Positions 52,059 through 61,563 of a stretch of 64,000 nucleotides of DNA are shown here, in pieces. A program made the position numbers and the translations under genes. The notes beneath the pieces were generated by a model. The model was not told the origin of the DNA, made no database searches, and was given only the letters and a program-made list of their open reading frames with translations. Where the stretch lies: positions 372,001 to 436,000 of the forward strand of contig NZ_WTYT01000002.1 of assembly GCF_009827595.1 (NCBI RefSeq). Reading direction: 5' to 3'. The stretch comes from Altericroceibacterium endophyticum. GTDB lineage: Bacteria; Pseudomonadota; Alphaproteobacteria; Sphingomonadales; Sphingomonadaceae. Numbering within the stretch: position 1 is the stretch's first letter; each line of letters opens with the position of its first letter.

Positions 52059-55000
52059 CAGTATTCCGGTTGCGCCTTGATGATGGTGAAAATGCGTTCC
52101 ACTTCGTCCTCACTTCCGAGGATGGCGTAGATTGCGGCTTTGATGGCACGCTCTTTCGGTTCGACACCGCGCCACCCGTCGGGTCGATTTGTCTTTACCG
52201 CTGCGTCAATCTCAAGAGCCAGCTCCTCGTTCTCGCCGAGATTATTGTAGAGCGCACGTTTTCCTGGCGTGTTCAGTGTGGGCGGTGCCGTATCTCCTTT
52301 GCCCTGGGCCATGTCAGTGATGAGGTCAGCGATCTGCTTGAGATAGTCCTCATATTCGACGGCCTTGGCTTTTCGAGCCTTTATGATCTCGTCCAGGAGG
52401 GCAGAGATTTTCTCGTAATACGCTGGGTCGTTGAGGTGTTCCTTGATGATCTTCGCGCGAACATTGTTCTCGATCGTCTCAGCGACAGCCTCTCGGTCTT
52501 TCATTCCGCTTAGCTGGCCTGCAATTGCGTCGGCGATCCCGCTTTTTACGACCAGGTCGAGCAAGCTCATGTTGTCGAACGGTGAGATTTTGCGCGGCTC
52601 TTCGGCTTCGATGTAAGTGTCGATCAGGTGCCGCATATCGGCTTCGTAAGCCTTGAGGTCGAGCACCTCGCCGCTGGCATGGCGAACGGTATCGCGGACG
52701 CTGACGGCGTTTTCGACCTTCTTCTTGATGTCCGCGATTTCGGCGTCGCTGTAACCCGCGTCCGCCATCTCATCCGCAATGCCGGCGAAGGCACGAACAA
52801 GCGAGGCGACCGCCTTGTAAAGAGCTGCTCGTTGCGGCTCGCGCTCGGCAAGATCGGTCGCGATTTCGGTATTTCCGCAGAAGTAATGGATGTGCTGCAA
52901 TTCACCCTTTGGAGGCTCGACGGGCTCACAGACGAGTGCAATGACCTCCAGCGCCTCATCCAGGCGCTCACGGCCCTTTTCCAGCCGATCCTTCATAAGC
53001 ACCTCTGGATCGGCCCCGTCTGCGGTGGTGTCGATCTGCGAGGTGTAGACTGCGATGGCCTTATTCACCTTCTTCAGAAGGCTCATATAGTCCACGATAT
53101 AGCCGTACTCCTTGTCGTCACCGTCCAGCCGGTTGGTGCGACAGATGGCCTGAAACAACCCGTGATCCTGCATCGATTTGTCGATGTAGAGATAGGTGCA
53201 GCTTGGCGCGTCAAACCCCGTGAGTAACTTATCGACGACGACCAGCAGCTTCATGTTCGCTGGCTGCTTGATGAAGCGATCCTTGGCGGCCTCCTCATAG
53301 GACTCCGTCTTGGTCATACCCGGCATGGCTTCGACGTCTTTCAGAAGCTCCGTGTAAGTGTTGTAGATGAACTGCTTGTCGGTTTCGGAGTTGGCCCCGG
53401 TGTCTTCCTTGGTCACGTCCTGCGCGTTCGGATTGTAGGAGGTGACTACCGCACAACGGCCTTTCAGTTCGGTCTTCTGGAACGCTTCGTAATATTTGCA
53501 CGCCTCGTAGATAGATGACGCGACAAGGATGGCATTGCCACGCTGGCTGGATAGGCGCGGTTTCACGCTGAAGTCGAATATGATGTCCTGCACCACTCGC
53601 TCCATGCGCGAGCGCGAACTGAGCACGTGTTGCATCGTGCCCCATTTCTTCTTCAGCTCATCCTTTTGCCAGTGATTGAGGCCCTTGGTCTTTGCATCGA
53701 ACCACGCCTCGATTTTATCCTCCGAGCCAAGCTTCTGATCGATGTCGCGCGCCTCGTAAATGAGATCCAGCACGACCTCGTCCTCCACTGCCTCGCTGAA
53801 CTTGTAGGTGTGGATGTAGTGGCCGAACACTTCCAGGCTGGTCTGCTTGTCGCGCTTCAACAGCGGTGTGCCGGTGAAGCCGATGAAGACCGCATTCGGC
53901 ATGATCGCCTTCATCGCTCGATGCAGCTTTCCGCTTTGCGTGCGGTGGCATTCGTCAACGAATACGAAAAGCTCGCCGACCGTCTGGACGGGGTTGTCTT
54001 CCAATTCCTTGATGAAGGCGTCGAAATCGTCACCGCCCTTTTTGCCGAACTTGTGAACGAGCGAGCACAGGAGCCGAGGCTTGGCTTCGGCCAGTCTCGA
54101 CATCAGATCTCGGCCGCTGCTGGTGCGGTGAATGTGTTCGCCAGCGTCGTCGAACACGCGCTTGATCTGCTTGTCGAGTTCATCGCGGTCGGTGATGATG
54201 GCGACGCGGGCGTTGGGATTGTTCTCGACGATCCATTTGGCGAGCATGACCATGACGATGCTCTTGCCGGAGCCCTGGGTGTGCCAGATGATGCCGCCCT
54301 TGCGTGCGCGCACGTGCTCTTGCGCCGCTTTGATCCCGAAATATTGATGCACGCGGGGCAGTTTCTTCACGCCGCCATCGAACAGCACGAAATCGTGCAT
54401 CAGTTCGATCAGGCGATGCTTGTCGCAAAGCTTGGCGAGATATTTGTCTAGCTTGAAACCGGCGTTGTCGGCCTCGTCCTCTTTCCATTTCAGAAAGAAT
54501 TTTTCCGGGGTGCCGATGGTGCCATACTGCATGCCTTCGGAATCACTGCCTGCGAAGACGATCTGCACTGTCGAGAAGAACCAGGCGTTGAATTCGGGAC
54601 GCTGATTGGAGAGGAGCTGGCGGATGCCGTCGCCGATGGTGACGCGGCTGTTCTTTAGCTCGATCACGCCGATGGCGATGCCGTTGACATAGAGCACCAG
54701 ATCGGGGCGACGCTCCAAACCGCCTTTTAGCGTCACCTCCTCGGCGATGGCGAAATCGTTTTTCGTCGGTTCGGCCCAGTTGATGAGGTTCACCGTTTCG
54801 GTCGGCTTCCCGGCCTCCACCTGCACATCAATGCCGTAGCGGAGCAGACCATAGACCGCCTGATTGTTATCGTAGAGACTGCGATGGGTGTTGCTGGCTT
54901 CGGTGCGCAGCTTGAAGAGCGCGGCGCTGATCTGGGCGTCGCTATAGCCAGCATGGCTGAGATAGTCGGTCAGCAATTTCTCTTCGATATTGCTGTTGCC

Positions 55001-55108
55001 TTCTCGATCCTTCCAGTCGCCCAGGTAGGTCCAGCCCAGCTCGTCGCGGAACAGGCCGATAAGACGCTTCTGCGTCACCACCTCCGGCTTGCCGACAAAA
55101 TCGCTCAT
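52058..55108 (-). CDS. hsdR: Type I restriction enzyme, endonuclease/translocase subunit
   Basis: DNA-translocating restriction subunit of the EcoKI/EcoR124-type complex, 1016 residues. The PD-ExK nuclease is visible as Asp136 in RRPDLVLY and Glu150/Lys152 in GVIELKN. The SF2 motor has Walker A GSGKS (279-283) and DECH (385-388). The C-terminal third is helical, for contact with HsdM. ATG overlaps hsdS by 4 bases (ATGA). All three Hsd genes look intact, so active restriction is plausible. Confidence 0.96.
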   Translation of the reverse strand: MSDFVGKPEVVTQKRLIGLFRDELGWTYLGDWKDREGNSNIEEKLLTDYLSHAGYSDAQISAALFKLRTEASNTHRSLYDNNQAVYGLLRYGIDVQVEAGKPTETVNLINWAEPTKNDFAIAEEVTLKGGLERRPDLVLYVNGIAIGVIELKNSRVTIGDGIRQLLSNQRPEFNAWFFSTVQIVFAGSDSEGMQYGTIGTPEKFFLKWKEDEADNAGFKLDKYLAKLCDKHRLIELMHDFVLFDGGVKKLPRVHQYFGIKAAQEHVRARKGGIIWHTQGSGKSIVMVMLAKWIVENNPNARVAIITDRDELDKQIKRVFDDAGEHIHRTSSGRDLMSRLAEAKPRLLCSLVHKFGKKGGDDFDAFIKELEDNPVQTVGELFVFVDECHRTQSGKLHRAMKAIMPNAVFIGFTGTPLLKRDKQTSLEVFGHYIHTYKFSEAVEDEVVLDLIYEARDIDQKLGSEDKIEAWFDAKTKGLNHWQKDELKKKWGTMQHVLSSRSRMERVVQDIIFDFSVKPRLSSQRGNAILVASSIYEACKYYEAFQKTELKGRCAVVTSYNPNAQDVTKEDTGANSETDKQFIYNTYTELLKDVEAMPGMTKTESYEEAAKDRFIKQPANMKLLVVVDKLLTGFDAPSCTYLYIDKSMQDHGLFQAICRTNRLDGDDKEYGYIVDYMSLLKKVNKAIAVYTSQIDTTADGADPEVLMKDRLEKGRERLDEALEVIALVCEPVEPPKGELQHIHYFCGNTEIATDLAEREPQRAALYKAVASLVRAFAGIADEMADAGYSDAEIADIKKKVENAVSVRDTVRHASGEVLDLKAYEADMRHLIDTYIEAEEPRKISPFDNMSLLDLVVKSGIADAIAGQLSGMKDREAVAETIENNVRAKIIKEHLNDPAYYEKISALLDEIIKARKAKAVEYEDYLKQIADLITDMAQGKGDTAPPTLNTPGKRALYNNLGENEELALEIDAAVKTNRPDGWRGVEPKERAIKAAIYAILGSEDEVERIFTIIKAQPEY

Positions 55109-56331
55109 ATCAGCCTGATCCTCCCGGTGAGCAATTCCTGCATCATGCCCTGCTTGATCTGACGGGCTTTTGCGAGGCGGATTTCTAGGGCTGAGAGCTC
55201 TTTGCCCATGTCTGAAAGGGTGCTGGCGATTGCACGCTGTTCCGATAGTTCGGGAACGGGCATTTCAAAATTCATCATATCCGAAGCATAAAGATGAAAG
55301 ACCGTAGTTCCGGTGACCAACTTTAAAACCTGCTCTTCGTCGTGCCGGATCATATTACTCAAAAATGGTCCATGAAGAACGAGATCAGCTGGACGTATCA
55401 CCAGAATGTCTCCACCCGCGACCACATTGTCCTGAAATAGCGCACTGGCCTTTGCCAACCCGCGAGGAGTGACATCAGAAGTTGGCATCAGAACATCATT
55501 TTTCATTGCCAGAAATGGATCGCTTACATCATTGGTGGAGCTGAAAATCTCTCCAATCTCGGCGCCATATTTTGTGAAGAGCTCGCCGTAATGAATGCAA
55601 GGATGAGCCCCAAACGTCGCAAGCGCCGATTTGGGAAGTCCTTTTCCTTTGTGAAATGTGGCCAAGTCCGCAAGGCGTTTCACAGGCCATTCATTGCTGA
55701 AGCCCGCCAAGCGCTGCCGTCCGGTGAGGAGCTCCTGCATCGCACCCTGTTTGATGGCGCGTTTCTTGGCGATGAGGCTTTCCAGCCCCTCAATCAGCGC
55801 ATCCGCATCCGATAGCGCGGCGGCAATGGCTCGTTGTTCATGAGGCTTGGGTCTGGGAACCAAGACGCTCTTGAGCTCGGATTGGCCGATATTTGCTCTT
55901 ACCGCACCCTGCCCCTTGGCGACAATCTGCGCCCGAACGTTCGGAGCGCGAAAAGCATAGCCTGAAAAGGTAGGGTCAAATGTTTCTGTTTTTGGGCGGC
56001 CTCGAATGACGAAACCACCAAAAACTGCGGCTGCGTCGTCGGAATAAACCGAAGCCAGCCCAACCTCTTCATGGGTTTCTGACGTGCGATTAAAGAGCAC
56101 ATCGCCTCGGCGGATAGCGTAGGCCTTCACGGAATCGCGGCTAAGAGTGACGCGCCCAGGTATGTCATCCACGCGGAGATGTGTTCGCGTGATGACTTCG
56201 AGCACATTTGCGAACGGTATGCCTCTCCCATAGGCTTGAGCATCTGCGTTCACGCCATTCTGGAAATGGTAGTGCTCGCCTAAGGGCACTGTTTCCCAAT
56301 CTTGGGGTAATCGGTTGGCGGTCTGGGTCAT
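55105..56331 (-). CDS. hsdS: Type I restriction-modification specificity subunit
   Basis: Determines the bipartite DNA target. 408 residues in the two-repeat design: each target recognition domain is followed by a helical conserved region, ALIEGLESLIAKKRAIKQGA with MQELLTGRQRL at about residues 175-215, and SALEIRLAKARQIKQGM with MQELLTGRIRL at the C-terminus. The TRD sequences are more AT-rich than the flanks, as often in exchangeable hsdS segments. ATG 56331 shares a base with the hsdM stop; a GTG at 56337 is the alternative. Confidence 0.94.
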   Translation of the reverse strand: MTQTANRLPQDWETVPLGEHYHFQNGVNADAQAYGRGIPFANVLEVITRTHLRVDDIPGRVTLSRDSVKAYAIRRGDVLFNRTSETHEEVGLASVYSDDAAAVFGGFVIRGRPKTETFDPTFSGYAFRAPNVRAQIVAKGQGAVRANIGQSELKSVLVPRPKPHEQRAIAAALSDADALIEGLESLIAKKRAIKQGAMQELLTGRQRLAGFSNEWPVKRLADLATFHKGKGLPKSALATFGAHPCIHYGELFTKYGAEIGEIFSSTNDVSDPFLAMKNDVLMPTSDVTPRGLAKASALFQDNVVAGGDILVIRPADLVLHGPFLSNMIRHDEEQVLKLVTGTTVFHLYASDMMNFEMPVPELSEQRAIASTLSDMGKELSALEIRLAKARQIKQGMMQELLTGRIRLI

Positions 56332-58838
56332 CACCACGCGAACCCCATCGCTGTTAAGTGATCTGCTACCTTGCCCTCTAGATCAGTGACACGACTGGCA
56401 AGCTTAGGCATTGGAGTCTCATAACGCTCTGCCAAAACGCGCACGCGTTGGGTCAGCGACTGACTAACTCCATCAATTTCGCCGTGGATGTCGGCATTGA
56501 TACGGGCCATCCATTTGTCATCGACCACAAGGGTCTTGATCTCCGCTTCGGTCAGTTCGGGATATTTGGCATAGGCGGCGGCATCCAGCTCAGCCTCTGC
56601 TGTTTTGATTGCTCTCCCAAGCGCGCCGCCCTCATCGAGCAGTTTGAGCATGTCGTCGATAACGAACACTTCCTGAAAGTCCGGGATGGCCTCAAGGAAC
56701 TCCGCCTTGATGTCCTCTTCGGCGCCACCTTGCTTTTCGAGCTTGTCGTAGCGCTTGAAAAACCCTGCATCCAGTTCTCCCGCCAGAGCCTTGCGCCGGG
56801 CCTTCAGGAGCGCAGCCGCCACTTTGTCCTTGTCGTTGCGACCTTCGGCCAGCAGACCGTCTTCGCCGCTATGCTCCTCATCCAGTTCAGCAATGGCTGC
56901 GTTGGTAGCTTCCAGCTTGGCGTGCAGCTCGTCAATCTCCGCCTGTTCCTTGGCGAAGTAGCGAGCGACGATGTAGGACTTGGGTATCAGGTCGCAGGTC
57001 CAGCCCTTGTCCTTCTCCTTGCCCTTCTTGTCCTTCTCGATGATGCGGCTGGTCTCTGCCTTCCAGCCGTCCAGGGCGATGGCATAGACATCGTCCTGCA
57101 TAGTCTCGGCCCAGTAATCCATCAGGTGCTGGTAGACGTCATATTTGTCGATCAGCGGCTTGCCTGTGTAGTGGGCAAGCAACCCTTCGGAGAGATTGAA
57201 AATCACATTCTTGGGATTGGAGCCGGGGGTCAGAGCCTTCAGCGCTTCGGAATTCTCATCCCGCCAAGCATCGAACTGCGCCGCCATCTTCGCGACGAAG
57301 TCAGAAAATTCCGAGTGCTCAAAGATGGTCGTTTTGATCGCGGCCTTCTCGACCGCAAGATCGAGGTAGCCGGGGCGCACCTCGGAAAACAGCGTGGACT
57401 TCAGGCCGGGGCAGACCTCCCAATAGGGTTGCAGTGCATCGATGTCCGCCTGCGGAATGCCGCCGCGCAAATGCCCCTCAATGTCCTGCCGGTCTTCGGT
57501 CTTCTGGCTGTCGATATATCGCGGCAGGTTCAGGTTGTAGTTGTTCTTCTCGATCTCGCTGTAGGGCACGGTTCGGGAATAGCCGGGTAGGTCGAGCGCC
57601 TTGTTGAAGGCGTCAACGATCTTGTGAATGTCCTGCGAGCGGAGACGGTTCTTGGGGCCTTCTTTCATGAAGCCTTGGGAGGCGTCGATCATGAAGATGC
57701 CTTTTCTCGCCTGGGCGTCCTTCTTGTCCACCACGACGATGCAAGCCGGAATGCCAGTGCCGTAGAAGAGGTTAGCGGGCAGGCCGATAATGCCCTTGAT
57801 ATATCCCTTGCGCACGAGGGCGCGACGAATGTCTGCCTCGGCATTGCCGCGGAAGAGGACGCCGTGCGGAAGGATACAGGCGCTAGAGCCGGTGCTTTTC
57901 AGCGAGCGAACGTTGTGCAGCAGATAGGCATAATCGCCCTGCTTTGCCGGCGGAATGCCGAAGCCTTTGAAGCGGGCATGAGGGTCATGCAGCGGATCCA
58001 GGCCCGTGCTCCACCGCTTGTCGCTGAATGGCGGGTTGGCAACCACGAAATCGAATTGCTTAATCGTATCGCCGTGCTTGAACTTCGGATCGGTCAGCGT
58101 GTTGCCTGGCGGCGCGATCTGCGCCGTGGGGTAATCGTGCAAGATCATGTTCATCCGAGCTAGGCCGCTCGTCGCTGAGTCCTTCTCCTGCCCATAAAGC
58201 GACACCTTGGCGCGGGCCTCGTCCCCGACTTTCAGGAGCAACGAGCCGGAGCCGCAAGTCGGATCGTAAACGGTGGTGTCGGTGCTGGTTTGAGCCTGAC
58301 CGATACCAATGATCTGAGCCATGATGCGGCTGACCTCAGCAGGGGTGTAGAATTGGCCTTTGCTTTTGCCACTCTCGGTGGCGAAGTGCCGCATGAGATA
58401 TTCATAGGCGTCGCCCAGAATGTCATCGCCCTCAGCGCGGTTTTTGGAGAAATCCAGCGCCCGGTTTTCGAAGATGGCGATCAGATTGGTGAGCTTCTCG
58501 ACCTTTTCCTTCCCATCTCCCAGTTTTGTGGAGTCGTTGAAATCGGGAAAATCGGCCTGGTTGAGCTGCTCGTTAGCAGCAGCTAGCGGAGCGATAATGT
58601 GTTTGTTTATCTGGTCGCCAATGTCGGTCGCACCTTTCAGCGCAACCATCGCCTTGAAATCTGAACCGGCGGGTATCTTGATCGGCGCGTAAGGAACGCC
58701 CGAGTATTTGTCGCTGACGTATTTGATGAAGAGCAGGGAGAGAACGTAGTCTTTATACTGGCTCGCATCCATGCCGCCACGAAGCTCATCGCAGCTTGAC
58801 CAGAGCGAGCTGTATAGTTCCGACTTCTTTAGTGCCAT
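56331..58838 (-). CDS. hsdM: Type I restriction-modification DNA methyltransferase subunit
   Basis: Methylates adenine at the N6 position within the HsdS-chosen target. 835 residues. N-terminal HsdM_N helical domain from MALKKSELYSSLWSSC; AdoMet motif I in VYDPTCGSGSLLLKVGD; catalytic motif IV NPPF in ANPPFSDKRWSTG. At 835 residues it is longer than the about 500-530 of EcoKI-type HsdM; the extra C-terminal third is charged and helical (KKGKEKDKGWTCD, then coiled-coil-like AEIDELHAKLEATNAAIAEL). ATG 58838 is preceded by AGACGAGAGGC; the longer frame has no support. Confidence 0.95.
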   Translation of the reverse strand: MALKKSELYSSLWSSCDELRGGMDASQYKDYVLSLLFIKYVSDKYSGVPYAPIKIPAGSDFKAMVALKGATDIGDQINKHIIAPLAAANEQLNQADFPDFNDSTKLGDGKEKVEKLTNLIAIFENRALDFSKNRAEGDDILGDAYEYLMRHFATESGKSKGQFYTPAEVSRIMAQIIGIGQAQTSTDTTVYDPTCGSGSLLLKVGDEARAKVSLYGQEKDSATSGLARMNMILHDYPTAQIAPPGNTLTDPKFKHGDTIKQFDFVVANPPFSDKRWSTGLDPLHDPHARFKGFGIPPAKQGDYAYLLHNVRSLKSTGSSACILPHGVLFRGNAEADIRRALVRKGYIKGIIGLPANLFYGTGIPACIVVVDKKDAQARKGIFMIDASQGFMKEGPKNRLRSQDIHKIVDAFNKALDLPGYSRTVPYSEIEKNNYNLNLPRYIDSQKTEDRQDIEGHLRGGIPQADIDALQPYWEVCPGLKSTLFSEVRPGYLDLAVEKAAIKTTIFEHSEFSDFVAKMAAQFDAWRDENSEALKALTPGSNPKNVIFNLSEGLLAHYTGKPLIDKYDVYQHLMDYWAETMQDDVYAIALDGWKAETSRIIEKDKKGKEKDKGWTCDLIPKSYIVARYFAKEQAEIDELHAKLEATNAAIAELDEEHSGEDGLLAEGRNDKDKVAAALLKARRKALAGELDAGFFKRYDKLEKQGGAEEDIKAEFLEAIPDFQEVFVIDDMLKLLDEGGALGRAIKTAEAELDAAAYAKYPELTEAEIKTLVVDDKWMARINADIHGEIDGVSQSLTQRVRVLAERYETPMPKLASRVTDLEGKVADHLTAMGFAW

Positions 58839-58974
58839 GCGCCTCTCGTCTCGTATAATTCCTACTGCCAGTTGCGGCATAGCAGGTGAAGCATTACATC
58901 GCCTCAAGGGACGCCCTAAAGGATCGAACCTCAGGCAACGATCTAGCGGGCCGCCGATACTTTCGCCCAGCGCT

Positions 58975-60066
58975 CTAGTCGCGCCTTCCCAATCGCTTAG
59001 CTAAGGAGCAGAGTAAAGCATTGTCATCAATTTCGGTGACATGCGACGAAACTTTCTCCCGAATAAGTTCCCCTTGCCTGCGAATGGGAACTTTCCCGTA
59101 GCTCGTAAATGTGGTGAGCACGCTTTCATGGCCAAGATTTTGAGACCACGCCTTCATTTGTTCCGGTGACAGGTTGAGCGCCATGGCGTGATGCACCAGC
59201 ATGTCGCGGAAGCTGTGCGGGTTGAAATAGGGCAGTCCCGCCGCCGCGAAGGCCCGCTTGAATATATCACGGATCGGCCCGGTTGAGGCCCAGCCCTTGC
59301 GCGCCAGACCTTGCGGCTGGAAGCCGCCCGTCTCGCCAATACCGATCGCCGTTGCGGGAAAGAGCGGGTCGCCATCGCCCCAAAGATGATCCTCGCGCAA
59401 TTCCTTTACCCATGCCTCCACAATTTCCAGCGCGCCCTCGCACACCGGCATGAAATAGGTGCGGAAACTCTTGGCGAATTTTGTGCGGACTTGCCGTGCA
59501 TCCTGCTCCACAAAGCCATTGGCCAAATCGATATGGCCAAGCTGGAACGAAGCCAGTGCATTAACGCGCGCGCCAGTGAGAGCAGCAAAGGCCACCAGCG
59601 CCCGATCACGCCTTTCCAGCACTGTTTGGACGGGCATCGCTTTCAGGACATGTTCCACTTGCTCCACACTCGGCACCGGCTTCTCCCGGCTGGCGCGGGC
59701 AATGGCCGCATCCTTTTCGCTCAGATTGAAGTAATCGGCATCCGAATAGGCGATGCGCGCTTTGAACCCCGGCTCACGCGATAGCCATTCAAAGAAGGCT
59801 TTCAGATCGCGCAGTGCCGATTGAATGGTGGCCTTGCTGAGAGCCTCACCCGATCGGACATTGCGCGCGGCTCCCATGCGCTTCTTGAAAGCAATTGCCT
59901 GCTCACGGTGGAAGCACTTGAAGGCCTTCCAGCCGGTCGCCTCCTCAAACCGGGCAAGCGATTTCGCCACGCGGTCAATGCTGGCCGGATCGCGCCCCAA
60001 TGCCTGCTCCAAATAGCGGAAATAATCGCGCTTAACGCGCTCGTTTTCAGCGTTGTGTTTCGTCAT
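58975..60066 (-). CDS. Tyrosine recombinase/integrase, island internal
   Basis: 363 residues with a SAM-like N-terminal binding domain and a C-terminal catalytic domain. Active-site residues are seen: Arg in GARVNALASFQLGHID, H-x-x-R in NPHSFRDMLVHH, and His/Tyr in NLGHESVLTTFTSYG. It lies 138 bases before hsdM on the same strand and is separate from the P4-type integrase at the right end, so it may date from a nested or earlier element. RBS AAAGGA before ATG. Confidence 0.92.
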   Translation of the reverse strand: MTKHNAENERVKRDYFRYLEQALGRDPASIDRVAKSLARFEEATGWKAFKCFHREQAIAFKKRMGAARNVRSGEALSKATIQSALRDLKAFFEWLSREPGFKARIAYSDADYFNLSEKDAAIARASREKPVPSVEQVEHVLKAMPVQTVLERRDRALVAFAALTGARVNALASFQLGHIDLANGFVEQDARQVRTKFAKSFRTYFMPVCEGALEIVEAWVKELREDHLWGDGDPLFPATAIGIGETGGFQPQGLARKGWASTGPIRDIFKRAFAAAGLPYFNPHSFRDMLVHHAMALNLSPEQMKAWSQNLGHESVLTTFTSYGKVPIRRQGELIREKVSSHVTEIDDNALLCSLAKRLGRRD

Positions 60067-60068
60067 GT

Positions 60069-60548
60069 CTATTGGTCCTTTCCAGAGTCACAATTCAGGG
60101 AAGGCGGTTCACACCCAACTAGGCGTGGTGCTGCTTGCGAGATTTGAACGGTGATGCCGGGCATGATCCGCGCCAGATCAGCCTGCCGAGCGCGCCGATG
60201 CATCACGGCGCCGCACTGGCAACAAATCGCTTTCAGATTGCCCGTTCCGGGGCGCAGCGGGGAAAAATCCACCATGCCCAAGGCTGGCTCGCGCGGCTGG
60301 CGGCATCGCAGGCAATACATGGTGCCCGGTGGGCATGGCTGCCTCCGCTTGGCCTTTTGCTCCTCGAGAAAACGCCGAACATGCACACCCTGAAACAGAT
60401 AGGGACGTTGGCCATCAATTGGGGCCAGGCCCTTTCTCTGCCAATTGCGAATTGTGCTTCTGCACACTCCCAATCGCTCGGCCAATTCATGCACGGTGTA
60501 GCTGTGATGTATCTTGACCTGCTTGGGGTTGACCCGATGCCGCGCCAT
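60069..60548 (-). CDS. HTH protein with zinc-ribbon-like cysteines
   Basis: 159 residues. An N-terminal MerR/AlpA-type helix-turn-helix (YTVHELAERLGVCRSTIRNWQRKG) and, at about 75-125, a four-cysteine pattern CxxC...CCxC (YCLRCRQP, then CCQCGAV) that looks like a zinc ribbon. It ends two bases before the recombinase start, so the two are probably made together and it may be the recombination directionality factor or a regulator of that recombinase. I do not recognise the family. Confidence 0.75.
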   Translation of the reverse strand: MARHRVNPKQVKIHHSYTVHELAERLGVCRSTIRNWQRKGLAPIDGQRPYLFQGVHVRRFLEEQKAKRRQPCPPGTMYCLRCRQPREPALGMVDFSPLRPGTGNLKAICCQCGAVMHRRARQADLARIMPGITVQISQAAPRLVGCEPPSLNCDSGKDQ

Positions 60549-60553
60549 CCGGT

Positions 60554-60721
60554 TCAGCCCTGCCCATTCACAAGCCGGTGGATCGATTCCGCCTTAATCA
60601 GTGTGCGACGGCCCAGCTTGAAGGCCTCAAGCCGTCCATTGGCGATCATGCTGTAAATTGAGGTGCGCCCGAGGCTTAGTGCCGCTGCGGCCTCATTGAT
60701 TGAGTAGGCCAGCTTTTCCAT
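60554..60721 (-). CDS. AlpA/excisionase-type small HTH protein, 55 residues
   Basis: MEKLAYSINEAAAALSLG begins a HTH_17-type domain; LGRTSIYSMIANGRL and KLGRRTLIKAESI complete it. AGGAG is 8 bases before the ATG. AlpA-like proteins act as activators or excision factors for P4-type integrases, and one is present at 61564-62790. It ends 5 bases before the next HTH gene. Confidence 0.8.
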   Translation of the reverse strand: MEKLAYSINEAAAALSLGRTSIYSMIANGRLEAFKLGRRTLIKAESIHRLVNGQG

Positions 60722-60822
60722 TGTGCGATCTCCTGATTGGCTGGCGTGTGCCAGCGGATGCAGGAGAATCTGGACGACCTATTACGACCTGTCGGATTCA
60801 AACGGGCAGAAAGGGGCAGATA

Positions 60823-61521
60823 CTATTCGCTCTCGCCCATGCGCTGCCACAAGAGGCGTGCCTTTTGGCGAACGGTGGATTCGCCAACCTTAATCTTGTT
60901 TGCGGCGAACCAATCGAGCATCGCTTTTTCGATGTCCGCCTGTGTCTTCGGATTTAGATCGCCCTGCCAGAGCTGAACGGCAATTTCCGCCCACATCCTG
61001 TCCCAATGCTCTGCACGCGGTTTACCGCCCACGTTCTTCACTGGCGGTTGCACATCGGCAGTCACACTGCCTTGGGGAAGCGCCTTTGCTTTGAAGTCAT
61101 AGGAGGCAATTCTCAGCTTGGTATCTAAGGCGTCTCTCATTTGACGAAAAATGCCTTCAGTTGTGTCCCAAGCGCTTGGGTCTGGCTCTTTTCTTCCTCG
61201 TCCACTGGCCACTGTAGCGATCTTATGGACTTCGCCATGCTTCAGCTTGTCCAGATGCTCGTCACAAGCGACAGATAGCATGATGGCTGCTTTTCGTTCT
61301 TTGCTCACCGCTCCAAGCTGAGAAAGCAGCGTATCCAGCAACGTCTCCAAGTCCTCTCGGACAAGGCGCAAGAACTCCTTGATTGTAGCACCGGATTGCA
61401 GACACCCCGCCGCACTGTTCCGCGCGCATACTTGGTTCGCAATCTTGTTCGCACGCTGAAGGGCTTGACCAAACTCATAGTCTAGTATCAGCTCAATTTG
61501 CTCGCGTTCGTCTTTGGTCAT
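60823..61521 (-). CDS. Hypothetical island protein, 232 residues
   Basis: No family recognised. A charged, mostly helical, soluble protein beginning MTKDEREQIELILDYEFGQA. The C-terminal part (HWDRMWAEIAVQLWQGDLNP, then ADIEKAMLDWFAANKIKVGESTVRQKARLLWQRM) looks like a short helix-turn-helix or helical bundle seen in integrated-element cargo proteins, with a conserved-looking DWFAANKIKVGESTVR segment. Between the P4-type integrase and the AlpA-like gene. Confidence 0.65.
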   Translation of the reverse strand: MTKDEREQIELILDYEFGQALQRANKIANQVCARNSAAGCLQSGATIKEFLRLVREDLETLLDTLLSQLGAVSKERKAAIMLSVACDEHLDKLKHGEVHKIATVASGRGRKEPDPSAWDTTEGIFRQMRDALDTKLRIASYDFKAKALPQGSVTADVQPPVKNVGGKPRAEHWDRMWAEIAVQLWQGDLNPKTQADIEKAMLDWFAANKIKVGESTVRQKARLLWQRMGESE

Positions 61522-61563
61522 TACTGCACGGTTTTATCCGCGCACGCTCTAGAGTCCAGCTGC

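Noticed and set aside
53627-54451. Plus-strand frame of 274 codons
   Set aside because: Antisense to hsdR; no family features.
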